Notes under the pieces: generated by a model
The model's input: only the letters and a program-made list of their open reading frames with translations
What the model was told of the DNA's origin: nothing
The model's database searches: none
In this document: positions 48,740 to 59,883 of the stretch, one piece after another
Layout of the letters: every line of letters starts with the position of its first letter
How positions within the stretch are numbered: position 1 is the first letter of the stretch
Position numbers and translations under genes: made by a program
NCBI RefSeq assembly: GCF_040054535.1
Contig: NC_090784.1
Coordinates: forward strand, 17,985,001 to 18,049,000
Direction: 5' to 3'
Origin: Antennarius striatus
Taxonomy: Eukaryota; Chordata; Actinopteri; Lophiiformes; Antennariidae
Length of the DNA: 64,000 bases

Positions 48740-51700
48740 CTGCAGGAGGAAAAAATGACAAGTGATTAAGGGAGGATTTGGTGTTTTGATCAACACCATT
48801 CCTGCAAAATGAAAGAAACTTCTCACCTGTAAACTAATCTAAATATAAAAGAGAAGTAAAAAATGCTAATAAAAATACAGTATGGTGAAAAGTGTAGTTT
48901 TCTTTCTTACAGATGAATTATTGTGTTTTGATCAATACAATTACTGTAGAGAATTTGATCCTACAAAACACTCAAAAAAAGTTTATATTCTGAGTTTAAC
49001 TTTTTCTAGGTGGAGCTGTGAGCTAGATTTGTGACATCACATTGTCAAATGGTGTAATGCTATATCTGCTTGATGTCCAGCACAGACAGGCCAAAATGTA
49101 GGAGACTTCTTCTTTTCAGCAGGTTAACTTGTGAATTAAAAAAAAAATCTTTTTGCCTGTTTATGAATTCTGGAATTTTTACAGGACATGAATGAACAGG
49201 AACAATTGAAGATATTTTAATCTTTAAGTTAGCCATGTACTGTACATTTTACAATATACAGTACATGGCTAATTTGATTAACGTGTCAGACACGTTAATC
49301 ACATGAATGTAATTGTACTGCATATAATCCATAATTAAAACTCACCATCAAAGGAAGACGAGTCGCTGTGTGCTGTTTGTGACATCTTATAAGTATCTGA
49401 GCGTCTCTCCTTTACACTTAGTTTTTCTAAGGTATTAACAGAGCGTTTGTTAATTTATATGATCCAAAACGTTACTGCTATGTTCAGGAAAAATGTGAAC
49501 ATATATTGATTATAAGAGCTGGGATCAGAGTCATACTGACCTTTTTGATGTGCTGGATAAATGCTGTTTAACCTGAAAAATAAAAACAAGGCATTGATAA
49601 TATTATATGAGCTTTCTAAAAAATGTCCACCGTTTAAATTTAAAAAAAGGAAGAAAAAAATGAATCTTTTGTGTAAGTGGGCATGCAGCTCACAGTACAT
49701 ACACAAAAAAGAAAAATTAAAAAAAAATTCATTGCATTTATGTGGGTTTTGCATTTGTGCAAACAGATAAACAGATTTTGCAGTCAGATTTTGTAAGTGA
49801 GTCATTATGGAAATTTGCAGACAAACCATCAAACTTTTATTTACTAATGTCAGTTAATATAATTTGGACTCTCATGCATGTGCTGACTTGTCAGTAAAGT
49901 ATACACCCTTGTGCGATGTGTAGTCTAATCTAAAAAGTGATAATGTGATGTTTCAATGTGTCCATCACGGTGTCAAAATGCTCAATTTGAATTTGTCACA
50001 TCTTTCCGAGGCTGTATTTATTGGCGTTGTTAGATTAGATTGTGTTGTGCTGAGAGATGCTGCAGAAAATTCTGCTGTATTTGTACATTTTTCAAAAAAA
50101 ATATTCTTTCTCTAAAATAGAACAGCAAGACCATCAGATAATACAGCCAAATCTTCTAGTTTGCACACAACTTCCTAAGGTTTTAATAAAAGAGAGTCAT
50201 GTTTCATTTTTAATCTAATATATTGACTGATGTGATATTGGGGTAAATCATTGATATCACCACTTAAAAATAGAAGTAAAATACTGTATTTCCATTATTC
50301 TACAGCCATTTAGATAGATAGATACTTTATTAATCCCGGAGGAAATTGCATATATGCAATTTATGTCATTTTTGCACACCTACAATATATGCACAAGACA
50401 ACACGATTACTGCAGCTTGAACAGAAGTCACACATTTCATTCTCACCTTTTCCTCCGTATCACACCATAAACAAGCATTGCACAGACCACTGCAATAATC
50501 AGGCAACATCCAGCTGTTAAAATTGTAGCTCTTGCAGCAGCCCTTGAACAGTCTGAGAATTCTGAAAAGACACCCGAATGCAGTTTGTCTTTGAAATCAA
50601 ATGTGTCACCAACATTTATACTTCTGTGTTGGTTTTTCTTTTGTTGTCACATACCTGTAATGGTAAAATCGTGACTCGCTGTTTGATTCCGGCCTGTTAC
50701 AGCATTCACAGCTGTGCAACTGTACGTTCCACCGTGAGAGAGTTCGATGGATGGTATGATGTATGCAGCATCATAACAACTTCTTTGGATGCCATTAAAA
50801 AACCATGTGAGTGTTGCCGGTGGCACAGAGGGAGCGGAGCAGTAAAGCATAGTGAACTCTCCGACGTGTAGGAGTGTAGGTCCTGAGATGGTGACGGTGT
50901 CTGGTCCATCTGCAACACAACAAAGGTATTATTTATATTATTAATAGAAAGTTCCTGTGTTTCCCTTTTGTATTCATGGTGACTGGATTTATTCTTATCT
51001 TCACAAATGGAACTAGAAGGATGAGAAAATAGAGTCCATAACAGAGTCCCGTTTTAAAAAAAAAAAATTACAATCATTACTTGAGTTAATTTTATTTAGA
51101 TTGCAAGAACAATTGTACGTGCTTTTCATATGGGATGAACGTTTCATTTTGCCTATAAAATATGAGCCTCACTCTCTGATAGTGTGACATGCTGTTCCTC
51201 ATAAAACGTTTGAGCTCTTGTGTTATTCTGATTAAAGGCTGTCTAGAGTCTGTGAGCAGGATTTGAGACTGAGCATGAGCTCTGCATGCAGAGCTGTAGC
51301 CTGGATGTGCCAATCCTGTGAGTAATTGCCTTTTCAAATTTCGTAACATCCATAAACTCACATTGGATGAAGAGATTCACAGGTTGGCTGATTACACTGC
51401 TGACACCATTTGACACGTTGCACCTGAACGGTCCCTGGTCATAGCGGGTCACATTAGTGATGATGACCTTGGAGCCTCCATCAGTGAGGTGAACTCTATC
51501 ACCTGGCGTAACCTCGGAGCTGCCATTCAGCCAGAGGAAAGAGAGGGAAGGTCCTGAAGAGGAGCAGGACAGACTGACGGAGCTGAACTCAAACATCTGT
51601 GTGTTGTTAATCGTCACATCCGCAGTGGAAACTTGTGCTGTGGGCGAGCAAGCAAAAGGCGATTAGCACCAAGTATTCATGTTGATCTTTCAGCCATTTA

Positions 51701-54700
51701 TCTAAAAAATACTCAACCGTGCCTCGTATGGAGATTGCGACAGGTGGAAATGTTGCATTCCTGCCAGTTTTGTTGTTGTAGGCCTGACAGCTGTAGTTTC
51801 CACTATGACTGATCTGAACGTTCATCAGCCTGAGCTCTGGTCCAGTGTGAGCCAGCTCATCTCCATTCAGGAACCAGTAATACTGGGCAGAAGGTCTAGA
51901 GTCAGCTGAGCAGACCAGTCTGATGTTTGATCCTTCTTCATAATGTTCTTGTGATGGAAACAGCTTCAAATGAATATTTTCTGGCCCAACTGGGTGAGAC
52001 AACATAAAACAGTAAGGTCACTAATTAATAAATTGTGTTAGCTCGAGACGCAGCATGTAGCATTCAGCTCGGCTTGGAGTGCAATGGGCCATTAATGTTT
52101 ACTATGTTAGTCTCATAATGAATAGCGTCGTTAAATGTAACTATGACTCACTAAATACCGGCTGAACACAATAAAACAGGAAGGAACTCAACACAAATCA
52201 AATGAAATACAACCATTCCTGACATGACAGCAGTAATAATCATTATATCAAGCTGTGAATTCATGGGTCTATCCAGTATTTAGTTCATTTATATGGCGCC
52301 TCATGTAGCATTTGCATGCAGAGCATGTAAGCACAATAACTCACAGCTTATGTGGAGTTTCACCGGATCGCTGGTGTCATTACTGAAATTATTGAACACG
52401 TGACACCTGAATGGTCCCTGATCGTAGCGTGTCACATTAATGACTGAAAGGATGGAGCCTCCGTTAGTGATGTGGACCCTTTCACTTGCTGTAACATTGG
52501 AGCTGCCGTTCAGCCAGAGGAAAGAAGGGAAGGACCCAGAAGCAGAGCACAACAGCTTGACGGAGCTTTTGAGCTCTGACAGATCGGTGGTATTGGTGGT
52601 TATTACAACATTGGAGATTTGAGCTGTGGGTGGATTAGAAATAAAAGAAAATGTTAGGCGTCATGCAAAAATTAAAACATCAAAAGTGATATAGAGCTTG
52701 AATCAACAAAACGCTCATCTCTAGCCAATAATATATATATAGTTACTGTACAGGGGATTGAAACAGATTGAAAGACAACTACAGTATTCAGATCATTTAT
52801 CCATGTAAAGAAATTAATAAGTGAATTTGTGTCTAACTTTACCTTTGACTCCATGTACGCCTAATGTTGTTTATGCGCCAGTGAGCAACCTATATTTATC
52901 AAAACACTACCTCAAAGTGGTCCAAATGTCACTCCTTTAAGTATTGTTAACTCTGCTGAGATGTTAACATGACCTATTTGGGGTTTTCCCCCCTATTTAT
53001 TAGCAAGATAATGCAAATGCACAGATTTGCAGGAATGTTTCACCAAAGTAGAACCCAAGCACATCCTGAAATTTTTAATGATCAGAATCAGGATCTACTT
53101 CTGAGTATTTTTTTTTTTAGAATGCCTTGTTGAGGTTTTGTTTTTCCTAAACAACTTACATTTTTGAACAGAGACAGCCACAGAATGAGATGTTTGATTT
53201 CTTAAAGTTCTGTTGTTAAAGGCCTGACAGCTGTAGTTTCCACTTTGACTCATCTGAATGTTTATCAGTCTGAGTTCTGAACCAGAATCAAGCAGCTTGT
53301 CTCCGTTCAGAAACCACTTTGTTAAAGCAGGAGGTCTGGAGTCAGCTGAGCAGATCAGGCTGATGTCTGCACCTTCATCATAGTATTCTTGTAATGGAGA
53401 TAGAATCACATGAATATTTTCTGGACCATCTATGATTAAAAAAAACCCAAAAAAAATATAGTCACTAATAAAACATTGATAGGAGAGGACAAGAACATCA
53501 CAGATTATGTTATTAACCTTGGGTGAAAGCTTAACTCTGTCTATCACAAACTGTAGTTTTACATTCAGCATTCGCTTTTGTAATTTTTAAATGACCATAA
53601 TGGATGAAGACAACAGTCACTCACAGCTGATGTTGAGTTCTACTGGACCACTGGAGCCATTACTGACAGGATTGAACACCCAACACCAGAATGGTCCCTG
53701 GTCGTAGCGGCTCACATTGACTATAGTGAGAGTAGAGCCTCCATCAGTGAGCTGAACTCTGTCACTGGCTGTGACCTCAGAGCTGCTGTTCATCCAGAAG
53801 AAGGATAGGAAGGATCCAGAGCAGGAGCAGGACAGACGGACGGACCCACTGGACTCCAACATGTCCGTGGAGTTTGCATTCACCGTCACATTTGATACTT
53901 TCTCTGTGGGATGAACAGATATCGATTATGACAATGCACATTTAAGTAATGACACTTCTGTGAAAGTAGGTGGTACAATATCTCAAGTTTCTCAATGGAG
54001 TCCTGGAGTCACCGAAATATTTGGTTTGGATTTTTGTTCCTAAAACAAAAAGTGCCTGTAATTGTTTGGTGTAAAATACAAATACATTGACATTAGCCAC
54101 ACCCCTTCCTGGAAGTGGGTGTGGCTTAGGCTTGCTGATACTTTGCTCCAGTGTGAATGAAGGACGGGCAAACTATGAGCACCTGTTTTCACCCGGGAGG
54201 AGGTGCAAAACCTGCTATGACATCATAGTAGACCTCAAATCTGAACGGTCCTTCACAGGACATATTTCCTGATAAGTGGAGCAAGCAAAAAAAGAGTTGT
54301 TGTTTTTTATGTGCATCTCTAGAGGACACAAAAGGGTATTTTTGTAGGAAAATCCTGAAAAATTGCACTTTGCACAATATAAGACCTTGAATTTTCAAAT
54401 TAGGTTATCAATGTTCATTGAAAGAAAAATGTAATTTATGACACTGAATTCAAATTCTTTTGAACACACACAAAATCCAATGCTACAAATGAATAATCAA
54501 ATATAATCTTATTTAAAATGTCACTACTTTGAAATTATATTCTTTCGACTTACCCAGTACATTTATAACCAAAGGCTTCGAAGATTCATGTCTCATAGTT
54601 TTGTTGTTAAACGCCCGACAGCTGTAGTTTCCACTTTGACTCATCTGAATGTTTATCAGTCTGAGTTCTGAACCAGAATCAAGCAGCTTGTCTCCATTCA

Positions 54701-57700
54701 GAAACCAGTTTATTAAAGCAGGAGGTCTGGAGTCAGCTGAGCAGATCAGGCTGACGTCTGTACCTTCACCATAGTATTCTTGTGATGGAGATAGAATCAA
54801 ATGAATATTTTCTGGGCCATCTGTGGCAAGAAACATAAAAATATGCAGTCACTAATAAAATATTGATAGGAGAGGACAACTTATAGAACATCACAAATTA
54901 CTTTATTAACCTGAAGTGAAAACCTAACTGTTTGTGTCACATACTCTGTAGTTTTACATTAATCTTTAGTTTTTCTAATTTTGTAAATGAACATAATGGA
55001 TGAAGACAACAGTCACTCACAGCTGATGTTGAGTTCTACTGGACCACTGGAGCCATTACTGACAGGATTGAACACCCAACACCAGAATGGTCCCTGGTCG
55101 TAGCGGCTCACATTGACTATAGTGAGAGTAGAGCCTCCATCAGTGAGCTGAACTCTGTCACTGGCTGTGACCTCAGAGCTGCTGTTCATCCAGAAGAAGG
55201 AGAGGAAGGATCCAGAGCAGGAGCAGGACAGACGGACGGACCCGCTGGACTCCAACATGTCGGTGGAGTTTGCATTCACCGTCACATTCGATACTTTCTC
55301 TGTGGGATGAAAAGATATTGATTATGGTAAGGCACATTTAAGTAATGAAAGTAGGTGAGTGAAACTTCCAAGTATAATTAATTATACCATCATTACAACA
55401 AATATCTACAGCCTGTACAAAAAACAATTATAGCACTGGGTTTTCTGCAACTGCCAATATTATTTTTATTACATGAATGTCAGCTTAGAAACTTCTTAAT
55501 TATAATATCCCTCATGGGATCTAATTTAACAAAACAAATTTAAATTTAAAGAAATATCTACAGAAAGAGTACAAATTTTATTTTAATGTAATTTCATCTA
55601 TAACAATTTACGTTATAGACTGAAAAAAGACAAAACAGGTCTGAAACCTATAAAACAATAGGACTGGTGGTACAAACTTTCTATAATTAGCTTTTACAAA
55701 GTTGAATTAAAAAAACAACACCTGTTGTCACAGTCTGACGCGTCAACAGTTTAATGAAAACCCGTAACTTTTTTAATGGTCCAAATAATTTTGGACTTGC
55801 TCCCATGAACAATTTTAGATAAAGTTCTGATTTGGTTTACAGTTCCGTGTCTAAAATGCCCGCTCAGTGTCTACGTATGTTTTGCATAAAATATAAAAGA
55901 GTTGACACTAGCCACACCCCTTTCTGGAAGTGGGTGTGGCTTAGACTATGTAATTCACAGCACTGAATTCAGACTCTTTTGAACACATACCAAACCCAAC
56001 AAAACAAATGGATTAATATAAATATGATAAATAATATGATAAATAATATATTTAAAATGTCGCTACCTCAAAAGCATATTTTTTTACTTACCCAATACAT
56101 TCATAACCAAAGGCTGTGATGATACGTATCTCATAGTTTTGTTGTTAAAGGCCTGACAGCTGTAGTTTCCACTTTGACTCATCTGAATGTTTATCAGTTT
56201 GAGTTCTGGTCCAGTATCAGGAAGCTTGTCTCTATTCAGGAACCAATTATACTGGGCAGAAGGTCTGGAGTCCGCCGAACAGGACAAGGTAACATTTGAG
56301 CCTTTCATATTGTATTCTTGTGATGAAGATGTCAGATTTACGATTTCTGGGCCAACTGAAGAGAAAATTTCACTAAAATATTAGAAGTTTGACAGTTTTT
56401 AGGACAGATTTTTTCTAAAATATTTATTTCTGGTATGTGGAGGAACTTGCAATAAGTAAATATATAAAGTGGTAACTCACAGCTGATGTTGAGTTCTGTT
56501 GGATCACTGGTGCCATTACTGACAGGATTGGACACCTGACACCTGAATGGTCCCTGGTCGTAGCGGCTCACATTGACTATAGTGAGAGTAGAGCCTCCAT
56601 CAGTGAGCTGAACTCTGTCACTGGCTGTGACCTCAGAACTGCTGTTCATCCAGAGGAAAGAAGGGGAGGATCCAGAACAGGAGCAGGACAGACGGACAGT
56701 ACTATTGAACTCCACCAAGTCTGTATTGCTGGCTCTAACCACCACATTAGAGACCGGTTCTGAAAGTTGAAATAAGCAGCAGAATGGTCAGACTCAAACA
56801 CGGACAAATCAATTTCTATTTGATTGTCTTCTACCTTTCTGTAGCAGAACATCATTCAAAACTGCTTTCATGCACAATCCAACACCTTTATGCACTAATT
56901 CTCTCCTAAAATGCGATTAGTCTTCTGTGTTAACAAACCACATATGAATAACTGTGACTCAACAGTGAAAAGCGTTTAATGTAATTATTAGAAATGTATT
57001 AATTCCATTTTTCTTTTACTTTATTGGAGATCGTTAGATAATAATTGTATTAATTTTATCTCTACATGAGGGATGAAAAACAATTTGATTGGCTAGAGGT
57101 TGTACCACTGATTGTTTTGGTCTCTCTTGATACACGAGTCTTTGCATCATGTGGTGTTTAATTTACCTGAACGTAGAATTGAATTTCACCTGAATAGGAG
57201 ATGTGACCATGTGACCAACTGTGACCACGCCCTTTAGGTGGAAGGTGATGACAGTGTAGTGTAGTCATATATACCAAGGACATTTTTCTACTATAATAGT
57301 CTATAATAATAGTGAATATGCAATGATTTCCACTGTGAGTTTTCATCTATTTCACGTTGGCATTATATTTAATTCAGTGATTTTAGTTTGGTTAAAAGGA
57401 AAAACATCTTGAACAGCTTTTCTGTCAAAAATCATCATGGATCATCTTACCATTTATGAGCAGGTAGCATACTCCTCTTTCTATTCCCACAGGTGGTTTT
57501 ATAATAGTGACTGAGTATTCTCCAATATCTTTAAGAGTCAGATTCCTGAGCTCCAGAGAGCCAGTTGAACTGAAAAGGGTGATCCTGTCGCTGTATGCTG
57601 GGTCTGTTATGTTTACACCAGTTGAGGTTATTATATTTAAATCAAAAAAATTCCAAGTTATTGCCACAAATGGGTTTTCTGTTGGAAGCAGCGTCGTCTT

Positions 57701-58095
57701 GAACACCACTGTGTCTCCAACCATTCCAGTAAGAGTGCCTGGTAGCACACTGTTCCCATGGCCCAAACCTTGAAAAGAACATTTAATTTATTGGTTGGAT
57801 ATGACAGCAACTGAGAAACAGAATTGGTTGTCATGATGATTTAAGGTTACGTGTTATCTAAAGTAACTCAAACTATTAGATTAACATGAAAATATTATAT
57901 AATGGTACTACCTAATTAGCACAATCAAGAGCCATTTAAAAAACAGATTATATATGCCATTGTCATCATTATCATGAAAAAAACTATGGTAGCTATGACA
58001 AACCATTTCTGTTTATTCCAGTAATGTTCCGTTTAAAGACTTTGCTCACCTGAGATGGCTCCTAGGACGATCAGAAGCATCACCGACGTTTCCAT
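48735..58095 (-). CDS. CEACAM-like gene B: eleven Ig domains, membrane span, short tail (16 exons)
   Basis: Large CEACAM-type membrane glycoprotein. Exons: 58095-58050, 57768-57451, 56759-56481, 56355-56092, 55299-55021, 54820-54554, 53903-53625, 53429-53160, 52623-52345, 51989-51723, 51637-51362, 50909-50655, 50561-50447, 49572-49541, 49426-49346, 48739-48735; 1103 residues in one frame. Signal [16 protein letters not shown]; cysteine-less IgV N domain (16-121); then five alternating pairs of A-type (xPVSNV... RYDQGPFxC) and B-type (xGPExI... SGNYSCxAxNN) domains to about 1026; membrane span about 1039-1061; tail about 1062-1103 with two tyrosines (SIYPAH, DTYKMS), neither an ITIM. Many N-glycosylation sequons. 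The ectodomain outranks human CEACAM5 (seven Ig domains). Exons 5 and 7 are nearly identical. Exon 10 needs a GC donor. The last intron has two candidate acceptors; both give an immediate stop. Confidence 0.87.
49229..49300. repeat. two adjacent perfect hairpins
   Basis: First: TTAGCCATGTACTGTA (49229-49244) with 49257-49272. Second, three bases later: GATTAACGTGTC (49276-49287) with 49289-49300 around a single A. Within the last-but-one intron of CEACAM-like gene B. Confidence 0.92.
49346..49426 (-). CDS. CEACAM-like B exon 15 (tail)
   Basis: Acceptor aataccttag; donor GATG|GTGAGT. Encodes [17 protein letters not shown] and AHSDSSSFD. Confidence 0.72.
49541..49572 (-). CDS. CEACAM-like B exon 14 (tail, 32 bases)
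   Basis: Acceptor tttttcag; donor AAAG|GTCAGT. Encodes [10 protein letters not shown]. Phase 2 in, phase 1 out. Confidence 0.7.
50311..50352 (+). mobile_element. 3' end of a teleost LINE/SINE-type element
   Basis: GATAGATAGATACTTTATTA followed by ATCCCGGAGGAAATT, a common 3'-terminal signature of fish retroposons with a GATA microsatellite tail. Only the extreme end is visible. Confidence 0.45.
50447..50561 (-). CDS. CEACAM-like B exon 13 (transmembrane)
   Basis: Acceptor gtcttttcag; donor AAAAG|GTGAGA, phase 2. [12 protein letters not shown] leads into a 23-residue span ([18 protein letters not shown]...) and RRKR stop-transfer. Confidence 0.88.
50655..50909 (-). CDS. CEACAM-like B exon 12 (Ig B5, membrane-proximal)
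   Basis: Acceptor tgtgttgcag; donor ACAG|GTATGT. Opens [18 protein letters not shown]; Cys in LYCSAPS and YSCTAVN. The YGPDT start closely resembles mammalian CEACAM B domains. Confidence 0.9.
51362..51637 (-). CDS. CEACAM-like B exon 11 (Ig A5)
   Basis: Acceptor cgcccacag; donor CAAT|GTGAGT. Opens [18 protein letters not shown]; Cys in LSCSSSG and FRCNVSN. Confidence 0.88.
51723..51989 (-). CDS. CEACAM-like B exon 10 (Ig B4, GC donor)
   Basis: Acceptor tctcacccag. Opens [20 protein letters not shown]. At the position where every sister exon has G|GT, the donor reads CGAG|GCACGG. A GC-AG intron keeps phase 1 and the domain length (267 bases). Confidence 0.75.
52345..52623 (-). CDS. CEACAM-like B exon 9 (Ig A4)
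   Basis: Acceptor cacccacag; donor AGCT|GTGAGT. Opens [18 protein letters not shown]; Cys in LLCSASG and FRCHVFN. Confidence 0.88.
53160..53429 (-). CDS. CEACAM-like B exon 8 (Ig B3)
   Basis: Acceptor ttaatcatag; donor AAAT|GTAAGT. Opens [20 protein letters not shown]; closely related to exon 6. Confidence 0.88.
53625..53903 (-). CDS. CEACAM-like B exon 7 (Ig A3)
   Basis: Acceptor tcccacag; donor AGCT|GTGAGT. Differs from exon 5 at about four bases in 279, all silent. Confidence 0.9.
54090..54127. repeat. GC-rich near-perfect hairpin, copy 1
   Basis: AGCCACACCCCTTCC pairs with the following GGAAGTGGGTGTGGCT. The same hairpin recurs near 55908 in the paralogous intron. Confidence 0.8.
54115..54440. 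mobile_element. probable repeat insertion within the gene B intron between exons 6 and 7
   Basis: The paralogous intron (55300-56091) runs straight from the GTGTGGCTTAG hairpin to CACTGAATTCAGACTCTTT. Here about 300 extra bases lie between the same landmarks. No coding content seen. Confidence 0.4.
54554..54820 (-). CDS. CEACAM-like B exon 6 (Ig B2)
   Basis: Acceptor cttgccacag; donor CTGG|GTAAGT. Opens [20 protein letters not shown]; Cys in LICSADS and YSCRAFNN. Confidence 0.9.
55021..55299 (-). CDS. CEACAM-like B exon 5 (Ig A2)
   Basis: Acceptor tcccacag; donor AGCT|GTGAGT. Opens [18 protein letters not shown]; second Cys in the unusual FWCWVFN context. Protein identical to exon 7. Confidence 0.9.
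55908..55942. repeat. GC-rich near-perfect hairpin, copy 2
   Basis: AGCCACACCCCTTTC with GGAAGTGGGTGTGGCT; one base differs from copy 1 in the stem. Confidence 0.8.
56092..56355 (-). CDS. CEACAM-like B exon 4 (Ig B1)
   Basis: Acceptor ttctcttcag; donor TTGG|GTAAGT. Opens [19 protein letters not shown]; Cys in LSCSADS and YSCQAFNN. Confidence 0.9.
56481..56759 (-). CDS. CEACAM-like B exon 3 (Ig A1)
   Basis: Acceptor caactttcag; donor AGCT|GTGAGT. Opens [14 protein letters not shown]; Cys in RLSCSCSG and FRCQVSN; Trp in FLWMN. Confidence 0.9.
57451..57768 (-). CDS. CEACAM-like B exon 2 (cysteine-less IgV N domain)
   Basis: Acceptor tcttttcaag; donor AATG|GTAAGA. Encodes [18 protein letters not shown] onward, with VAITWNF and [12 protein letters not shown]. 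No canonical Cys pair. Confidence 0.9.
58050..58095 (-). CDS. CEACAM-like B exon 1 (signal peptide)
   Basis: ATG at 58095; donor TCAG|GTGAGC, phase 1. Encodes [15 protein letters not shown]. Confidence 0.85.
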
Positions 58096-59700
58096 ACCTC
58101 CTGCTGTCTGTGGGTATGTAGAAAGTGTTTTCAGACCGGAGGTGCTGATACTAGTGTGTGGCCTGGAGGGGAGGGACGATGGACCTCATCTGCAACCCTC
58201 AATAAACACCTTGGTGCTCATTAAAGACGATAGAGTAAGAACTGTGTTAGTCAAGATAAAATAAACAGCGGTTGTAAACCCCCTGAAAAGATATTGAGAA
58301 TTTACCATGAACTGTATATGACACAATAATTATTAGATAAGCTAATGTTTGTGACAACCTATGCAGACCAGAGGCGATGCAACATGACCACATTGCAAAT
58401 GTACACAACAAATTAAATGTGTATCATTGAATGCAACTGAAAGCATAATTTAGTTGTATTAGATCCTGTACCTGTATATCTACGAGCGATGAGAGTGAGA
58501 ACTCTTTAAGTATTAATTGTGTCATTTATTTATGAAAAGTTTATGTTCCTTTAAATCTATCAAGGTTAATATGACTGAAGATTTTATGTTGGCAGCATGA
58601 ATCCTGTTCCTGCAAATTTTCTCATGCACTTGTTGATGTGTGTTCAGACCTAGACAGTATATTACGCTGATGTGGTGACTTTACAACAGTGTGCTGATAA
58701 TAGCAATAAATCTGATATGCATTTTATAGTTATGTTTGTATGTTTTAGATGTTTAAGTGGTTCATGTATTGGCCATTGTGATAAATGCACCACGTCAGAG
58801 CTCACTGAAAAATAAAAGCTCCTGTTCTTTAAAGTGTTGAGGATCTGGGTTGATTTTAAGCCATTATATGCATTAAACTCATAATCTGCAACTGAGTGTA
58901 CGTTACACAATGGGAATCATCCATGTGAGGACAGATTTCACTTTACCCTGTTGGTTCACTGTATAGCAACCTTGACTGTGAAATAAAATGTTCCACGACA
59001 AATCAGCTGATCCAGTTTTAATAACACTTTGTTCTGCTTATGTTTGATAAGAACCCAAATAGTCACATCGAATTATATCATAAATGTGAACGAAATAAAC
59101 GAAAAGAACGATGGATGGATTGATGGATGGATGACTGGATGGATGGATGGATGGATGGATGAATGGGTGGAGTGATAGATGGATGGATGGATGGATGGAT
59201 GGATGGATGGATGGATGGATGGATGGATGGATGGATGGATCAGGACTGCTTATGGTAAGAGATGAACAGACAGTGAATCCTAAATAATCAAATTGATTGA
59301 TGGCAGTGCATGACTTTGCTCTGGTGGAACAAAAAAAAAAAGGAACAAATGGAAAGTTCATTAATACACAACAGAACCCGATAAAGAATTTCAATAGAAG
59401 TTTATTATAGTGACAATTTGATAAGCTGTTATCAGGCTTCAGTCACTTTACCAGGTCAGTTATGTAACAAATGAAAAGTCAAAATGTCCTAAATATTACA
59501 AAGGTGAATTTGTCAAGAAAGCAAAGCTTCCATCTCTTAATACAAAGTCACATTCCCACAGTCCATGATAATTATACAATGATATATTAAATAAAATAAA
59601 AATAAAAAACATTTTAGTTTGTGGTTAATCATATTTAAATACCAATGAAAAATATTATAAATCAATTGTATCGACAAAAACCAAATATGATAATGCTGAT
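58096..59700. other. intergenic between CEACAM-like B and C
   Basis: Contains the promoter side of gene B, the GGAT repeat and the 3' end of gene C. No further gene seen. Confidence 0.6.
59111..59240. repeat. (GGAT)n tetranucleotide repeat
   Basis: About 30 GGAT units with a few interruptions, between CEACAM-like genes B and C. Confidence 0.95.
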
Positions 59701-59708
59701 TGTAATTT

Positions 59709-59732
59709 TTTATTGTCATTCACAGATTTATT
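59709..59732 (-). promoter_or_regulatory. candidate polyadenylation signals of CEACAM-like gene C
   Basis: Two AATAAA words on the minus strand (59732-59727 and 59714-59709), 70-95 bases after the stop. Confidence 0.4.
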
Positions 59733-59803
59733 TCTAAGCAATGTAGAATCTACAGAGACGCCCAGAAAACATATACTGTATATCCACAGAGAAAATGCAT
59801 TGT

Positions 59804-59883
59804 TTAGACCAGAAAGAATACCACCGAGGTCAGGACAGTGCAAACCAATATGGACATAGAACCACTGATGCGAGTGGAGGAGT
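59804..59883 (-). CDS. CEACAM-like C exon 5 (GPI-signal-like C-terminus, stop)
   Basis: Acceptor cttctggtctag; stop TAA at 59804-59806. Small residues (S-G-S) near position 304-306 could be the attachment site, followed by a hydrophobic run to the last residue. Confidence 0.8.

Larger units (their letters stand above)
53603..55330. repeat. recent tandem duplication in gene B (unit about 1.4 kb)
   Basis: 53603-53930 and 54999-55326 are nearly identical through intron edge, exon and next intron edge, 1396 bases apart. The neighbouring B-type exons (53160-53429 and 54554-54820) are offset by about the same distance but more diverged. Confidence 0.85.

Noticed and set aside
51711-51719. GT donor four bases after the gene B exon 10 domain end (ACG|GTTGAG)
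   Set aside because: It would break the phase-1 rule held by every other Ig exon and has a poor consensus; a GC donor fits better, though not proven.
59111-59240. CRISPR-like or satellite array
   Set aside because: Simple GGAT tetranucleotide repeat with no spacers, in a vertebrate genome.
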